Shown: positions 25,770 through 35,736, counted from the stretch's first letter. The stretch is DNA of 57,797 nt from Alistipes sp. (GCA_017631035.1 JAGBUB010000032.1:1-57797), one strand, 5' to 3'. Numbers and translations are program-made. Notes: generated by a model not told the origin, from the sequence alone.

Positions 25770-26723
25770 ATGAGAGAACAATTAGAAGCTCTGAATGGCA
25801 TCACCATCAATTTTGGTGAAGGAGGAATGATGATTGTAAATATCATCCTTGCGTTCGTAATGTTTGGCGTGGCTCTGGGTATTAAGCCACAAACCTTCAA
25901 AGATGTATTTACTAAACCCAAGTCGGTTATCGTGGGTGTGTTGTTGCAGTGGGTGGCTCTGCCTGCCGTAACCGTTGCCATCGCTTTGGCGCTCAGCCCC
26001 GTCATCACTCCGATGATTGCTCTCGGTATGATTCTGGTAGCGTCGTGTCCGGGTGGTAACATCTCCAACTTTATGTCGGCACTCTCGAAGGGAAACATCG
26101 AGTTGTCGGTGTCGATGACCGCCATCACCACTGCCGGAGCGCCCTTCGTTACCCCATTTAACTTCTTCTTCTGGGGCTCGCTCTACAGCCAGGTCATCAG
26201 TATCAAGAGCGATATCCCTACGCTGGTAATCCCCTTCTTCCCTATGTTGGAGCAGATCCTTCTTCTGCTGGGTGTGCCCATCTTCCTGGGCCTTCTCTTC
26301 TCGCGTTATTTCCCCAATGCGACAAAGAAGATTACCAAGCCCGCACAGATGCTGTCGATTATCCTCTTCCTGGGTATGGCGGCAGTTTCATTCTCGCAGA
26401 ATTTCCAGCTTATTTTGGATAATATCTTCTACGTATTCTTCATCGTGCTCATCCACAATGCCAGCGCATTGGGTGTGGGTTACCTTGGAGGAACATTGGC
26501 AAAGGTTCCCCTGCGCGACCGCCGTTCGCTGACCTTGGAGACAGGTATTCAGAACTCTGGTTTGGGATTGGTGTTGCTCTTCAACTCCGCTATCTTCCCT
26601 GCCGAGATATGGCACGGTCACTATGGTGGTATGCTCTTCATCACAGCGTGGTGGGGTATTTGGCACATTGTATCGGGTTTGAGCGTGTCATTCCTCTTCC
26701 GTCGCAGTCCCATTGCCGAGTAA
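25770..26723 (+). CDS. Bile acid:sodium symporter (BASS) family transporter
   Basis: 317 residues from ATG 25770 (MREQLEALNG); a TTG at 25749 is rejected. Eight to ten membrane helices. The family motifs ASCPGGNISNFMSALSKGN and ETGIQNSGLGLVL correspond to the conserved crossover regions that bind sodium and substrate. Substrate may be a bile acid or another organic anion; it cannot be told from sequence. The acyltransferase gene follows 10 nt later. Confidence 0.9.
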   Translation: MREQLEALNGITINFGEGGMMIVNIILAFVMFGVALGIKPQTFKDVFTKPKSVIVGVLLQWVALPAVTVAIALALSPVITPMIALGMILVASCPGGNISNFMSALSKGNIELSVSMTAITTAGAPFVTPFNFFFWGSLYSQVISIKSDIPTLVIPFFPMLEQILLLLGVPIFLGLLFSRYFPNATKKITKPAQMLSIILFLGMAAVSFSQNFQLILDNIFYVFFIVLIHNASALGVGYLGGTLAKVPLRDRRSLTLETGIQNSGLGLVLLFNSAIFPAEIWHGHYGGMLFITAWWGIWHIVSGLSVSFLFRRSPIAE

Positions 26724-26733
26724 TAGAACTATT

Positions 26734-28062
26734 ATGGCTCATCAAAGAAAGATTCAAGACTACAATCCGTGGTACAATTTATTGCGCCACTACGTTGACC
26801 TTGTCCTCAAACTCTCATACCGTACCGTGCGCTATGTGGGTTACGACAAGATTCCTCAGGATGGAGCGGTGATTTACGCTCCTAACCACACCAATGCCCT
26901 GATGGATGCGTTGGTCATTCTGGCTATAGACCGCAAACCCAAGGTGTTTGTGGCACGTGCCGACATCTTCCGTAAACCCATTCTGGCAAAGATCTTCACC
27001 TTCCTGCGCATTATGCCCATTATGCGCCTTCGAGATGGTGTTGACGAGGTGAAAAAGAACTATGAGACCATCAAGCGTTCGGTGGATGTGTTGCGCGACA
27101 GAGTCCCCTTCTGCATCTTCCCCGAGGGACAGCATCAGGCCAAGTACTCGTCGTTGCCACTATCGAAGGGTATCTTTCGCATTGCCTTCCAGGCGCAGGA
27201 GTTGATGCCCGATGTGCCTCTGTACATCGTTCCTGTGGGTATTCGCTATGGTAGTTTCTTCCGTTTCCGCTCGACGGTGCGTGTGGCTATCGGCGACCCT
27301 ATCAATGTGGGAGAGTTCATCGCGTCGCAGGGTGATGCCACTCCGCAGGAGCAGATGAATATAATGCGTGATGTGCTTGCTGAGCGTATGCGTGAATCGA
27401 TCTTCTACATCCCCAATGACGACGATTACGATGCTACTTACGAGATATGCGCAGCGGTTGTCAAGTCGCGTGCCAAGGAGTTTGAGCGCGAGAGCGATGG
27501 CAGTCGTGTAAACCGTCTCGATGCACACTTCAAGGCAAACAACTCTACCGTTCAGCGTATCGCACAAATCAAGGAGCAGCACCCAGAGAAGGCTGCCGAG
27601 TTGATGCGTCTGGGTCGTGAGGCGGCTACTATTCGTCGCTCGAACAGAATCAGCCTGGCGTCGGTCTCTATCAAGTATCCTATACTCTCGCGTATCCTGA
27701 AGGGAATATTCCTCATTGTGGCTCTGCCTTATTGCGTGCCCGTGTCGATTCTTACCTTGCCCCTCAAGGCCGTGTGCGGATTTATCTTCACCAAAATCAA
27801 GGATTTTGCATTCCGCAACTCGGTGCGTTTTGTGGTTAACTTGGTGTTGTGGCCTTTGCTGATGATTCTTTACTCGGTAATTGCCTATCTTTTCCTGCCG
27901 TGGCAATGGGCTCTGCCTGTGGCGCTCGCCCTGTTGCCCGCACCAATTGTGGCACACGAGACGTGGCGTTTGATTCGTCTGGTTATTTCGGACTTTAAGT
28001 TGTTAACGAATAGTGATTTGCGTGGCAAGTATGCGCAGATTAGAGATATAGTATTAAAATAA
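26734..28062 (+). CDS. PlsC-like glycerol acyltransferase, long form
   Basis: 442 residues from MAHQRKIQDYNPWYN. Motif I of the LPLAT superfamily is NHTNALMD (HX4D) and motif III is FPEGQH. It acylates lysophosphatidate or a similar acceptor at the membrane. The family core is about 220 residues; this protein carries an extra 200-residue C-terminal part with two to three membrane helices (about 330-420), a form common in Bacteroidota. Likely cotranscribed with the BASS gene and the Omp85-type gene. Confidence 0.87.
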   Translation: MAHQRKIQDYNPWYNLLRHYVDLVLKLSYRTVRYVGYDKIPQDGAVIYAPNHTNALMDALVILAIDRKPKVFVARADIFRKPILAKIFTFLRIMPIMRLRDGVDEVKKNYETIKRSVDVLRDRVPFCIFPEGQHQAKYSSLPLSKGIFRIAFQAQELMPDVPLYIVPVGIRYGSFFRFRSTVRVAIGDPINVGEFIASQGDATPQEQMNIMRDVLAERMRESIFYIPNDDDYDATYEICAAVVKSRAKEFERESDGSRVNRLDAHFKANNSTVQRIAQIKEQHPEKAAELMRLGREAATIRRSNRISLASVSIKYPILSRILKGIFLIVALPYCVPVSILTLPLKAVCGFIFTKIKDFAFRNSVRFVVNLVLWPLLMILYSVIAYLFLPWQWALPVALALLPAPIVAHETWRLIRLVISDFKLLTNSDLRGKYAQIRDIVLK

Positions 28063-28075
28063 AACCTTACCAAAT

Positions 28076-29518
28076 ATGAGAAAGATTGTTTTGACCGTAA
28101 TGCTTGCTTTGGTATCGTTGTCGTACGTCGGTGCGAAGGATAAGAAGGCTGTAACAAACGATAAGGGAGAGATCATTAAGACGGGCTACAACTTCGGCCC
28201 TCTGCCCGCCGTAGCATTCGATGCCGATAAGGGCTTCCAGCTCGGCGCACTGCTCAATATCTACGACTTTGGCGATGGCTCGACCTATCCCAATACACGC
28301 CAGCAGTGGTATTTCGAGGCTTCGTTCTTTACCAAGGGCTCGCAGTTGTTCGTAGTGTCGTACGACAATCGTTTTTTGATTCCCGGTGTACGTTGGTCTT
28401 CTACCCTTACACTTACCAACGATAAGGCTATGGACTTCTATGGCTTCAACGGTTATATGTCATACTACGACCACGAGAAGGTGGCTGCAGGTAAGGATAA
28501 GGGTAATCACACCGATTATATCTATACGCCCAAGTATCGTGTAAACCGCCTTGCAATGCTCTTCAAGACCGACTTTACGGGTAATCTATGGCAGAACAAG
28601 TTGTTCTGGGAGGCTGGTTATCACCTCAGCTACATCAAGCAGGGTTACAAGGATAAGCAGGCGCTGAACCTCGATAAGATCAATAAGAATAAGGAGGATT
28701 ATAAGATGTTCCCCGCCGATGAGACTCCCATCTTCGATATGTATCGTGAGTGGGGTATTATCTCCGAGGATGAGGCTTGGGGTGGATGGAACAGCACCGT
28801 GCGTTTGGGTCTGTTGTTCGACACTCGCGATAAGGAGGGCGCTCCCTCGCGTGGTGTATGGGCCGAGGCTCACGCAACTATTGCTCCCAAGTGGTTGGGC
28901 ACGACAAATCCCTACTACCGCTACTCGGCAACATTCCGCCACTACCTGCCCATCGTGAAGAACGATATTCTTACCTTCGCCTATCGTTTGAACTATGAGG
29001 GTACAATCGGCGAGTCGGCTCCCTACTATGTTTTGCCCTTTATCACTGTTATGGGTCCCTCGTATGACCGCGATGGTATGGGTGGCTACCGCACAATCCG
29101 TGGTTTGATGCGTAACCGTGTGCAGGGTCTCGACGTTGCATCGTACAATGCCGAGTTGCGTTGGCGTTTTGTGAATTTCACATTGTGGAATCAGAACATC
29201 GCCTTCGGCCTCAGCGCATTCAGCGATGGTACTATGGTCACTCGCAATTACGATATGTCGTTCCAGCGCACTGACGTGGGTACACCCGAGTACACAGCTG
29301 CAAAGGCCGAGTATGACGAGTATATGGCTCGCTCGGGCAATCGCACCTCTGACCGTCCTCACATCACCGTGGGTGCAGGTTTGCGCTTCATTATGAACCA
29401 GAATTTTATCGTGGCCTTCGAGTATGGCTTGCCCATCAGCAAGTTCAGCAAGGATGAGTTCATCAAGAATCAGGATGGCGATGGTGCGTTCTACATCAAC
29501 ACCGGCTTCTTGTTCTAA
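28076..29518 (+). CDS. BamA/TamA-type outer-membrane barrel protein without POTRA domains
   Basis: 480 residues with a signal peptide (MRKIVLTVMLALVSLSYVGA). The rest is one Omp85/surface-antigen barrel: aromatic-rich alternating strands, an RDKEGAPSRG strand-turn, the GGYRTIRGLMRNR motif (the Omp85 substrate-loop RGF/RGY-like signature) and a C-terminal Phe. No POTRA repeats, so it is not BamA itself. It lies 13 nt after the acyltransferase gene; a role in lipid or protein traffic at the outer membrane is inference. Confidence 0.82.
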   Translation: MRKIVLTVMLALVSLSYVGAKDKKAVTNDKGEIIKTGYNFGPLPAVAFDADKGFQLGALLNIYDFGDGSTYPNTRQQWYFEASFFTKGSQLFVVSYDNRFLIPGVRWSSTLTLTNDKAMDFYGFNGYMSYYDHEKVAAGKDKGNHTDYIYTPKYRVNRLAMLFKTDFTGNLWQNKLFWEAGYHLSYIKQGYKDKQALNLDKINKNKEDYKMFPADETPIFDMYREWGIISEDEAWGGWNSTVRLGLLFDTRDKEGAPSRGVWAEAHATIAPKWLGTTNPYYRYSATFRHYLPIVKNDILTFAYRLNYEGTIGESAPYYVLPFITVMGPSYDRDGMGGYRTIRGLMRNRVQGLDVASYNAELRWRFVNFTLWNQNIAFGLSAFSDGTMVTRNYDMSFQRTDVGTPEYTAAKAEYDEYMARSGNRTSDRPHITVGAGLRFIMNQNFIVAFEYGLPISKFSKDEFIKNQDGDGAFYINTGFLF

Positions 29519-29529
29519 TGGATAATATT

Positions 29530-29564
29530 AAAGCTGTTACAACCTTGTGTTGAACAGCTTTTTT
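29530..29564 (+). terminator. Terminator of the BASS-acyltransferase-barrel run
   Basis: 9-bp stem (AAAGCTGTT with AACAGCTTT) and T-tract, 11 nt after the barrel gene's stop. Confidence 0.85.
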
Positions 29565-29661
29565 GTATTTGGAGTGTGTCTTCTGATTTGTATTAATATA
29601 TACAATGAGGTTGTTATACGATAGTTTATTCTTGAATTGTTAAATATAAAAGTGAATCAAT

Positions 29662-30414
29662 ATGGGACTTAGTTCTAATATCCTTTGGCATCAAACAAAT
29701 CATTATGGTTTTAGAGAAATTTTAAAAACAAGGCAATTGAAATGTTCTTATTGCCTAGAAACTTTTTTGCAAGAACAAGGGGTTAAAGTTGGTTTCCCGA
29801 TGATTAGTCTTAGTGATATTCCTCTTGCAGATATAAGTGAATATCTTGATCAGTATGATGGCTATTTATTTGGTTTTTCAAGGGAGTGGGTTATTAAAAA
29901 TAATTTTAATCCAGTATGGTATTGTGAAAAGACCAATCTAGCTACAACACAGCATAAAAAAATGATATTTGATAAGTTGAAAAGAAAAGGACAGGTGGAT
30001 GATAATATCGTAAAATTGCTTTTTTACTATGGTGCTTATATGAAAGATATAGAAGGGGAGTTGGAAGTCAAAAGTAAGAATTTAAAATATAAGAAATATC
30101 GTTTTTATGATGAGCGAGAGTACCGATATGTGCCAGATTATAATGTTTTGTTAGCAAAGGGACTAGATCAATATTTAACCCCAGAAGAATATGACAATTA
30201 TAAAGCGACCAATGGTAATACTTTGATCAATATTAGTTTGCCATTTTCTTATGATGATCTAAAAGTCATTATAGTTAAAACAGAAAATCAAGTAAGGATA
30301 TGGAAAAGACTCCTAAAACATACGGATATTCATATCTTTTCACATAATGAGATAAAGCAAAGTATCATAGGGATAGGACATCAAATCGAGGGTGAGAGAC
30401 TCCATAAGAAGTAA
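29662..30414 (+). CDS. AbiGi-like abortive-infection protein (solo)
   Basis: 250 residues. The pattern ILWHQTNHYGFREILKTRQL, then PMISLSDIPL (47-55), GYLFGFSREW (67-76) and NFNPVWY (81-87) matches my memory of the AbiGi family (annotated as the antitoxin half of the lactococcal AbiG abortive-infection pair). A YDEREYRYVP segment follows. No membrane segment. The gene and its flanks are visibly AT-rich against the surrounding core genome and it is isolated between two terminators, which suggests recent gain. No AbiGii-like partner is adjacent. Family call is from motif recall, not a search. Confidence 0.65.
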   Translation: MGLSSNILWHQTNHYGFREILKTRQLKCSYCLETFLQEQGVKVGFPMISLSDIPLADISEYLDQYDGYLFGFSREWVIKNNFNPVWYCEKTNLATTQHKKMIFDKLKRKGQVDDNIVKLLFYYGAYMKDIEGELEVKSKNLKYKKYRFYDEREYRYVPDYNVLLAKGLDQYLTPEEYDNYKATNGNTLINISLPFSYDDLKVIIVKTENQVRIWKRLLKHTDIHIFSHNEIKQSIIGIGHQIEGERLHKK

Positions 30415-30417
30415 TCA

Positions 30418-30498
30418 TGGCTATAATGTTATTTGAAAATATTGTTGCTAAAGTAAACGGGGTTATTAATCCTAATAAGATACAAGCAAATAGGTGAA
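30418..30498 (+). CDS. Possible 26-codon ORF after the AbiGi-like gene
   Basis: ATG at 30418, three nt after the previous stop, running to a TGA at 30496-30498 (starts MAIMLFENIVAKVNG). It may be a remnant of a lost partner gene or chance. The terminator stem overlaps its end. Confidence 0.25.
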
Positions 30499-30529
30499 TG
30501 TTATACTCTTAGCGTTCACCTATTTTTTT
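30488..30529 (+). terminator. Terminator of the AbiGi-like gene
   Basis: 11-bp stem (AAATAGGTGAA with TTCACCTATTT), 16-nt loop, T7 tract. It closes the AT-rich island before the convergent DUF819 gene. Confidence 0.88.
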
Positions 30530-30585
30530 GATATTGAATACAAGTCTACTTATGCGAATTGTGTTGGATTTGTTTGTGAGATAGG

Positions 30586-31752
30586 TTATAATAACGTCAG
30601 CAATTTGGCCATCAGCACGCCAAGATGATTTCCCACGGCATAACCCACTATGCCGGCACCGAGGCCTGTCACGAGTGCATTCTTGTTACGCATAGCGGCC
30701 GACACCATAGGCACGAACGGAGGCGAGTTGATAAAAGCCACCGACGAGATAACCATCGAGTCGGCATCGACACGCATTATGCGGCACAGCAGAGCGTGCA
30801 GCGCCAGCGAGAGGAAGACCGCCACTACCATAAAGGCAAACTGGTTGATTCCACCCGCCAGGTCGAGGTTCGAGAAGTTGGCCATCGAGGCTATGGTCAT
30901 ACTAAAGATATATATCAGATACATACCCGCATCGTAGCTCACATCCAGCGTGCGTATGCGCTTGATGAACGAGCAGGCCACACCAAGTGTAGTGAGCAGC
31001 AGGATAAACACCACCATAAACCACCCCTCGGGCACGAGCAGAGCCACACCACCCGCAATGGCGGCCACCGCAAGCGTATAGCCGAGCACCTTGGCCATTT
31101 GGCGTACGCCCTCTCGGCTAAGCAGACGGCTGTAGGGGTTTTGCTGCGAGAGTTCTATCTGTCGGTCAATCTCCAGCTTATCATCAGTCGTGAGCGTGCT
31201 CTCGCCCTGCTTGTAAAGGCGGCGGAAGGCACGAATGCCAAAACTGAATAGGAAGATAAAGTAGGCGAACGAGATGATTATGTCGTAGGAGTTAATCAGC
31301 ACGTAACTCTCGCTGTTGATGCGGAAGATGGCCTGTAGTGCTGCGGCGTTGAGTGTACCACCCGTATACATACCTGTGATGATTCCGCCTATCTGGGCAC
31401 CTTGCTCAATATGACGACCAAAGAGCATATATCCCACCACTACGGCTGCGGCTACCGACAAAAATCCGCTTGTGACAATCTTTATCTGCTGACGCACCTC
31501 GCCACGCGAGAAGGTGCAGCCGAAGAGCATCATCGGGATGGCGAGCGGAATGAGGATGTTGGGCAAAAGATCCTGCACCGAGGCAATCGACGAGGGGATG
31601 AAGGGCAGGTTGCCAAATATCATACCCACAGCATAGAGCACCATAATGGGTCCCAGCTTGCCAAGTAACGGCACACGACGGCAGAGCCAAATCACACCTG
31701 CGGGCGTGAGGCAGAAGATTATTGTGATTAGGGCGTTCCAGAGTAAATCCAT
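30586..31752 (-). CDS. DUF819 family membrane transporter
   Basis: 388 residues with about ten membrane helices. GMYTGGTLNAAALQAIF and AFINSPPFVPMVSAAMRNK are the twin conserved segments of DUF819 proteins, which resemble anion/permease folds. Substrate unknown. Starts 12 nt after the asnA stop, so the two are probably cotranscribed. Confidence 0.85.
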   Translation of the reverse strand: MDLLWNALITIIFCLTPAGVIWLCRRVPLLGKLGPIMVLYAVGMIFGNLPFIPSSIASVQDLLPNILIPLAIPMMLFGCTFSRGEVRQQIKIVTSGFLSVAAAVVVGYMLFGRHIEQGAQIGGIITGMYTGGTLNAAALQAIFRINSESYVLINSYDIIISFAYFIFLFSFGIRAFRRLYKQGESTLTTDDKLEIDRQIELSQQNPYSRLLSREGVRQMAKVLGYTLAVAAIAGGVALLVPEGWFMVVFILLLTTLGVACSFIKRIRTLDVSYDAGMYLIYIFSMTIASMANFSNLDLAGGINQFAFMVVAVFLSLALHALLCRIMRVDADSMVISSVAFINSPPFVPMVSAAMRNKNALVTGLGAGIVGYAVGNHLGVLMAKLLTLL

Positions 31753-31764
31753 ATGGTGGTCGTG

Positions 31765-32805
31765 TTAGATGAGAGTCATTCCGGCCTCCTTGCAGGCAAG
31801 ACGCATATCGTCGGGCCAGATGCTCGACTGAGTCTCGCCCACGTGTGCCTTGTGCAGCAGAATCATACACAGACGACTCTGACCAATACCTCCGCCTATT
31901 GACTGTGGCAACTCGCCCGCCAGCAAACGGCGGTGGAAGTAGAGTTCACGGCGCTCCTCTTTGCCACTCTGGTGCAACTGACGCTCCAGCGCCTCGCTAT
32001 TTACACGAATACCCATCGATGAGAGCTCGATCGAACGCTCAAGAATAGGATACCATATAAGCAGGTCGCCATTAAGTCCCGCAAGACCTGTCTTGGGCGA
32101 AATGGTAGAGTAGTCGTCGTAGTCGGGGGCACGACGGTCGTGGCGCTCGCCATTGCTCAACTCGCCTCCGATGCCGATGATAAATACCGCTCCGTACTCC
32201 TTGCAGATGGCATCCTCGCGCTCCTTGGCACTGAGCGTGGGGTAGCGTTGCAACAGCTCCTCGGCGTGAATGAAGGTAATCTGCTCGGGCAGGAAGGGGC
32301 GAATCTGCGGATAAGTCTCGCAGATGTGGTACTCGGTGCGCAGGATTGCTCCATAGATGCGCTCAACGATGCGCTTGAGGTACTCCACCGTGCGACTCGA
32401 CTCGGGCATCACACGCTCCCAGTCCCACTGGTCGACGTAGAGCGAGTGGAGGTTGTCCAGCTCCTCGTCGGCACGAATGGCGTTCATATCGGTAATGATG
32501 CCGTAGCCCTCGGCCACCTCATACTCAGCCAGCGTCACTCGCTTCCACTTGGCCAGCGAGTGTACCACCTCGGCCTCGGCCTCGCCCATATCCTTGATGG
32601 GGAACGTAACGGGGCGCTCGGTGCCGCTCAAATCGTCGTTCATACCCAGGCCCTTGAGTACAAACAGCGGTGCTGTCACACGACGAAGGCGTAGTTCTGT
32701 TGAGATGCTGCTCAAGAAGAAATCCTTAATCTGCTTGATGGCAATCTCGGTCTGCTGAAGGCTCAGGGCGGCTTCGTAGTTGCGAGGTATGATTAGTTGA
32801 CTCAT
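31765..32805 (-). CDS. asnA: Aspartate-ammonia ligase
   Basis: 346 residues, ATP-dependent asparagine synthesis from aspartate and ammonia. Class II aaRS-like fold; recognised by MSQLIIPRNYEAALSLQQTE, the LRLRRVTAPLFV strand and the C-terminal GGGIGQSRLCMILL motif 3. The frame extends 12 codons upstream, but the MSQL start matches the family. A candidate -7 box lies 34 nt upstream. Confidence 0.96.
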   Translation of the reverse strand: MSQLIIPRNYEAALSLQQTEIAIKQIKDFFLSSISTELRLRRVTAPLFVLKGLGMNDDLSGTERPVTFPIKDMGEAEAEVVHSLAKWKRVTLAEYEVAEGYGIITDMNAIRADEELDNLHSLYVDQWDWERVMPESSRTVEYLKRIVERIYGAILRTEYHICETYPQIRPFLPEQITFIHAEELLQRYPTLSAKEREDAICKEYGAVFIIGIGGELSNGERHDRRAPDYDDYSTISPKTGLAGLNGDLLIWYPILERSIELSSMGIRVNSEALERQLHQSGKEERRELYFHRRLLAGELPQSIGGGIGQSRLCMILLHKAHVGETQSSIWPDDMRLACKEAGMTLI

Positions 32806-32838
32806 ATATTTCGGGGTTTCAAATTTGCTATATAAAGA

Positions 32839-32846
32839 CAAAGATA
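32839..32846 (-). promoter_or_regulatory. Candidate -7 box for asnA
   Basis: Minus-strand TATCTTTG; no clear TTTG at -33. Confidence 0.5.
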
Positions 32847-33062
32847 GTGTAATTTTTTGCTTCTTTTGCTACTTCGCATCCATAATCCGCCAAATTTGGT
32901 TGCGATTTTGCTAGTGCGGGCGCTTTTGGCGATAGGTGAGCAGCATAATGGTCTTGGCAGACAAAATGCATATCTTTAATATCAGGGGATATATCAGCAC
33001 GACATATTGTTGTATATAATATCTCCGCAGGGCTCTGTAGTGCCGATTTTCCGCGCTATAAA
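32847..33062. other. Intergenic region between asnA and the rhamnosidase
   Basis: Part of a 340-nt divergent spacer. No ORF or hairpin of note; candidate promoters flank it (32839-32846 minus, 33063-33094 plus). Confidence 0.5.
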
Positions 33063-33094
33063 TTTGCGAAATCGTGTGATGTTGAGTAACTTTG
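33063..33094 (+). promoter_or_regulatory. Promoter of the rhamnosidase gene
   Basis: TTTG (33063-33066), 20-nt spacer, TAACTTTG (33087-33094). Leader to ATG 33146 about 45 nt. Confidence 0.72.
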
Positions 33095-33145
33095 TTTATG
33101 AGTTTGGCAGTGCCTATCGCTTGAACAACTTTAACTAAAATCAAT

Positions 33146-35716
33146 ATGAAGAAATTTTCCCTTTTAACACTTTTTGCGGCAGTGGCAATTGCCGTGTTTG
33201 GAATCAGTTGTGGCTCGCCCGCTGCTACCGAGGTTGGCGTGAAGACCGACGCTCTGGCTGATGCGGCGTGGGAGTCGTCACAGTGGATTTCGGCAGTCGA
33301 TGCACCCGTATTGACAAGTCGCCCCGAGGGTGACCGTGCAGCCGATGGCGCAAGCTGGTTTGTATCAACCGTCAAGAACGAGCAGAAGGTAACATCTGCC
33401 AAGTGGATGACCACATCTTTGGGCGTATATGAGATCTATCTCAACGGTCAGGCAGTGGGCAATGAGTTCCTCAAGCCTGGCTTTACCGATGTTCGCAAGA
33501 CACGTCGTTCGTTTACCTACGATTTGACCGAGGCCTTCAACACAGGCGCTGGCGCAGAGAACGTGCTCTCGGCACAGGTTACTCCCGGCTGGTGGGCCGA
33601 CAAGATCGTGACAACCAACACCAGCGGTGGTATGTATGGCAAGAAGCCTGCTTTCCGTGCTGTATTGGAGCTCACATTTGCTGACGGCTCAAAGAAGCTC
33701 TATGGTACCGACCTCGAGAACTGGAAGGCTGGCGTAGCAGGTCCCGTGAAGCACGCGGCTATCTTCGATGGCGAGGAGTATGACGCTCGCGAGATGATGG
33801 GTTATGAGGTTGCTGAGGCTCTTTCAAAGCCCGAGATTAACAACGAGTTCAGTGGCGAGATTCTGCCTACAGGCGGTGCCGAGATCTACCTTCGTAAGGA
33901 TTTGACCCTCTCACCCGTTGAGGCTTACATCTGGAAGGATGTCGAGGGTGCCAAGGCTGATGAGTATGGTAAGGTGGTTATCGCAAAGCGCTTTGCCGCT
34001 GGCGAGCCTATGACCGTTAAGGCGGGCGAGACTCTGGTTGTTGATTTCGGTCAGAACAGTGCAGCTGTGCCTTCGTTCGTATTCAAGGCTGCCGAGGGCG
34101 TAACACTTACTTGCCTTCCCGGTGAGCTTTTGAACGATGGAAATGGTGCACACTCACGCAGTATGGATGGTCCCGAGGGTAGCCTCCACCGTGAGAACTT
34201 GCGTATGGCCCAGAGCGGTATGATTCTTACTTACACCTTCGCCGGTGACAAGGATTATGTATCATATCACCCCACACATACATTCTTCGGCTACCGTTAT
34301 GTGTCAATCACTGCTACGGGCGATGTAACTATCAAGTCGATTGAGTCTATCCCCGTGACCTCTATTGCTGAGAATTTGGAGACTGGTAAGATCTCTACAG
34401 GCGATGAGTCTGTCAATAAGCTCATCTCTAACACATATTGGGGTCAGCTCTCTAACTACCTCTCTGTTCCTACCGACTGTCCTCAGCGTAACGAGCGTTT
34501 GGGCTGGACTGCCGATACTCAGGTATTTGTAGAGACAGGTACATTCTTCGCCAACACACTTCAGTTCTTCCACAAGTGGATGCGCGATATGCGCGACAGC
34601 CAGAACGAGCTCGGTGGCTTCCCCGGTGTTGCTCCCTATGCTCAGTATGGTAACGAGAAGATGCGTCTTGGCTGGGCCGATGCTGGTATCATCGTACCTT
34701 GGACCGTATGGAAGCAGTTTGGTAATACCGATATTATTAACGATAGCTGGGATGCGATGGATCTCTTTATGAACCACATCTACCAGACCAAGTATAACCA
34801 CGAGTCACTCATCGCCGAGAATGGCAACTATCAGTGGGCTGACTGGCTCAGCTACGAGCCTCTGGAGACTTGCGGTGGCTTGCACGTCGCAAACGGCAAG
34901 ATTATGCCCGAGGCTATCTCATACTGGAACTATCTGAGTGCTTCATACTGGGTTATCGACGCCAATTTGATGGCCGATATGGCAAAGGCAACAGGTCGCG
35001 ATGCTGCCAAGTATGAGCAGATTGCTGCCGAGGGTAAGGCTTATATTATGAAGAACTTCCTCAATGCCGACGGTACATTCAAGACAGCTATCCTGAACAC
35101 TATGCAGACTCCTGCTCTGTTCGCTTTGAAGAACAAGCTCGTTGAGGGTAAGGCTAAGGAGGATATGATTGCACGCTTGCGTCAGAACTTCGCCGACCAC
35201 GACAACTGCTTGCAGACTGGTTTCTTGGGTACATCTATCCTGATGGCTACACTCACCGAGAATGGTATGGAGGATATCGCCTATGAGCTCCTCTTCCAGC
35301 GTAAGAACCCCAGCTGGCTCTACTCTGTGGACAATGGCGCTACAACCATCTGGGAGCGTTGGAACTCATATATGCTCGACAAGGGTATGGGTCCCAAGGG
35401 TATGAACAGCTTCAACCACTACGCTTACGGTTGTGTATGTGAGTGGATTTGGGAGACTGCTGCAGGTATTGCTGCCGATCCCGCACAGCCTGGTTTCAAG
35501 CATATCATTATGCGTCCCATCCCCGACAAGCGTTTGGGTCACATCACTGCCGAGTACAACTCTGCTGCCGGCCTTATTAAGAGTGCTTGGAAGTATGAGG
35601 GCGACAAGTGGATTTGGGAGTTCACCATCCCCGAGGGTGCAACAGCTACTGTAACCCTTCCCGGTGAGACCGAGTCGAAGACATACCAGAGCGGTACATA
35701 CACCGTTACAAAGTAG
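33146..35716 (+). CDS. GH78 alpha-L-rhamnosidase, lipoprotein
   Basis: 856 residues. Lipoprotein signal with lipobox Cys22 (VFGISCGS), so surface- or periplasm-anchored. An N-terminal beta-sandwich region (about 40-200; LGVYEIYLNGQAVG, PGFTDVRKTRR) and further beta domains precede the (alpha/alpha)6 catalytic domain. Its signature PTDCPQRNERLGWTAD (with Asp444) is the GH78 active-site motif. A C-terminal beta domain (about 770-856) ends the protein. It releases terminal alpha-L-rhamnose from plant glycans or glycosides. Single gene with its own promoter and terminator; no SusC/D pair nearby. Confidence 0.92.
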   Translation: MKKFSLLTLFAAVAIAVFGISCGSPAATEVGVKTDALADAAWESSQWISAVDAPVLTSRPEGDRAADGASWFVSTVKNEQKVTSAKWMTTSLGVYEIYLNGQAVGNEFLKPGFTDVRKTRRSFTYDLTEAFNTGAGAENVLSAQVTPGWWADKIVTTNTSGGMYGKKPAFRAVLELTFADGSKKLYGTDLENWKAGVAGPVKHAAIFDGEEYDAREMMGYEVAEALSKPEINNEFSGEILPTGGAEIYLRKDLTLSPVEAYIWKDVEGAKADEYGKVVIAKRFAAGEPMTVKAGETLVVDFGQNSAAVPSFVFKAAEGVTLTCLPGELLNDGNGAHSRSMDGPEGSLHRENLRMAQSGMILTYTFAGDKDYVSYHPTHTFFGYRYVSITATGDVTIKSIESIPVTSIAENLETGKISTGDESVNKLISNTYWGQLSNYLSVPTDCPQRNERLGWTADTQVFVETGTFFANTLQFFHKWMRDMRDSQNELGGFPGVAPYAQYGNEKMRLGWADAGIIVPWTVWKQFGNTDIINDSWDAMDLFMNHIYQTKYNHESLIAENGNYQWADWLSYEPLETCGGLHVANGKIMPEAISYWNYLSASYWVIDANLMADMAKATGRDAAKYEQIAAEGKAYIMKNFLNADGTFKTAILNTMQTPALFALKNKLVEGKAKEDMIARLRQNFADHDNCLQTGFLGTSILMATLTENGMEDIAYELLFQRKNPSWLYSVDNGATTIWERWNSYMLDKGMGPKGMNSFNHYAYGCVCEWIWETAAGIAADPAQPGFKHIIMRPIPDKRLGHITAEYNSAAGLIKSAWKYEGDKWIWEFTIPEGATATVTLPGETESKTYQSGTYTVTK

Positions 35717-35736
35717 TTTTCTACAGATAATTTTGG

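Noticed and set aside
29518-30586. Attachment-site repeats around the AbiGi-like island
   Set aside because: I looked for direct repeats at both edges and saw none; no integrase or tRNA is adjacent.
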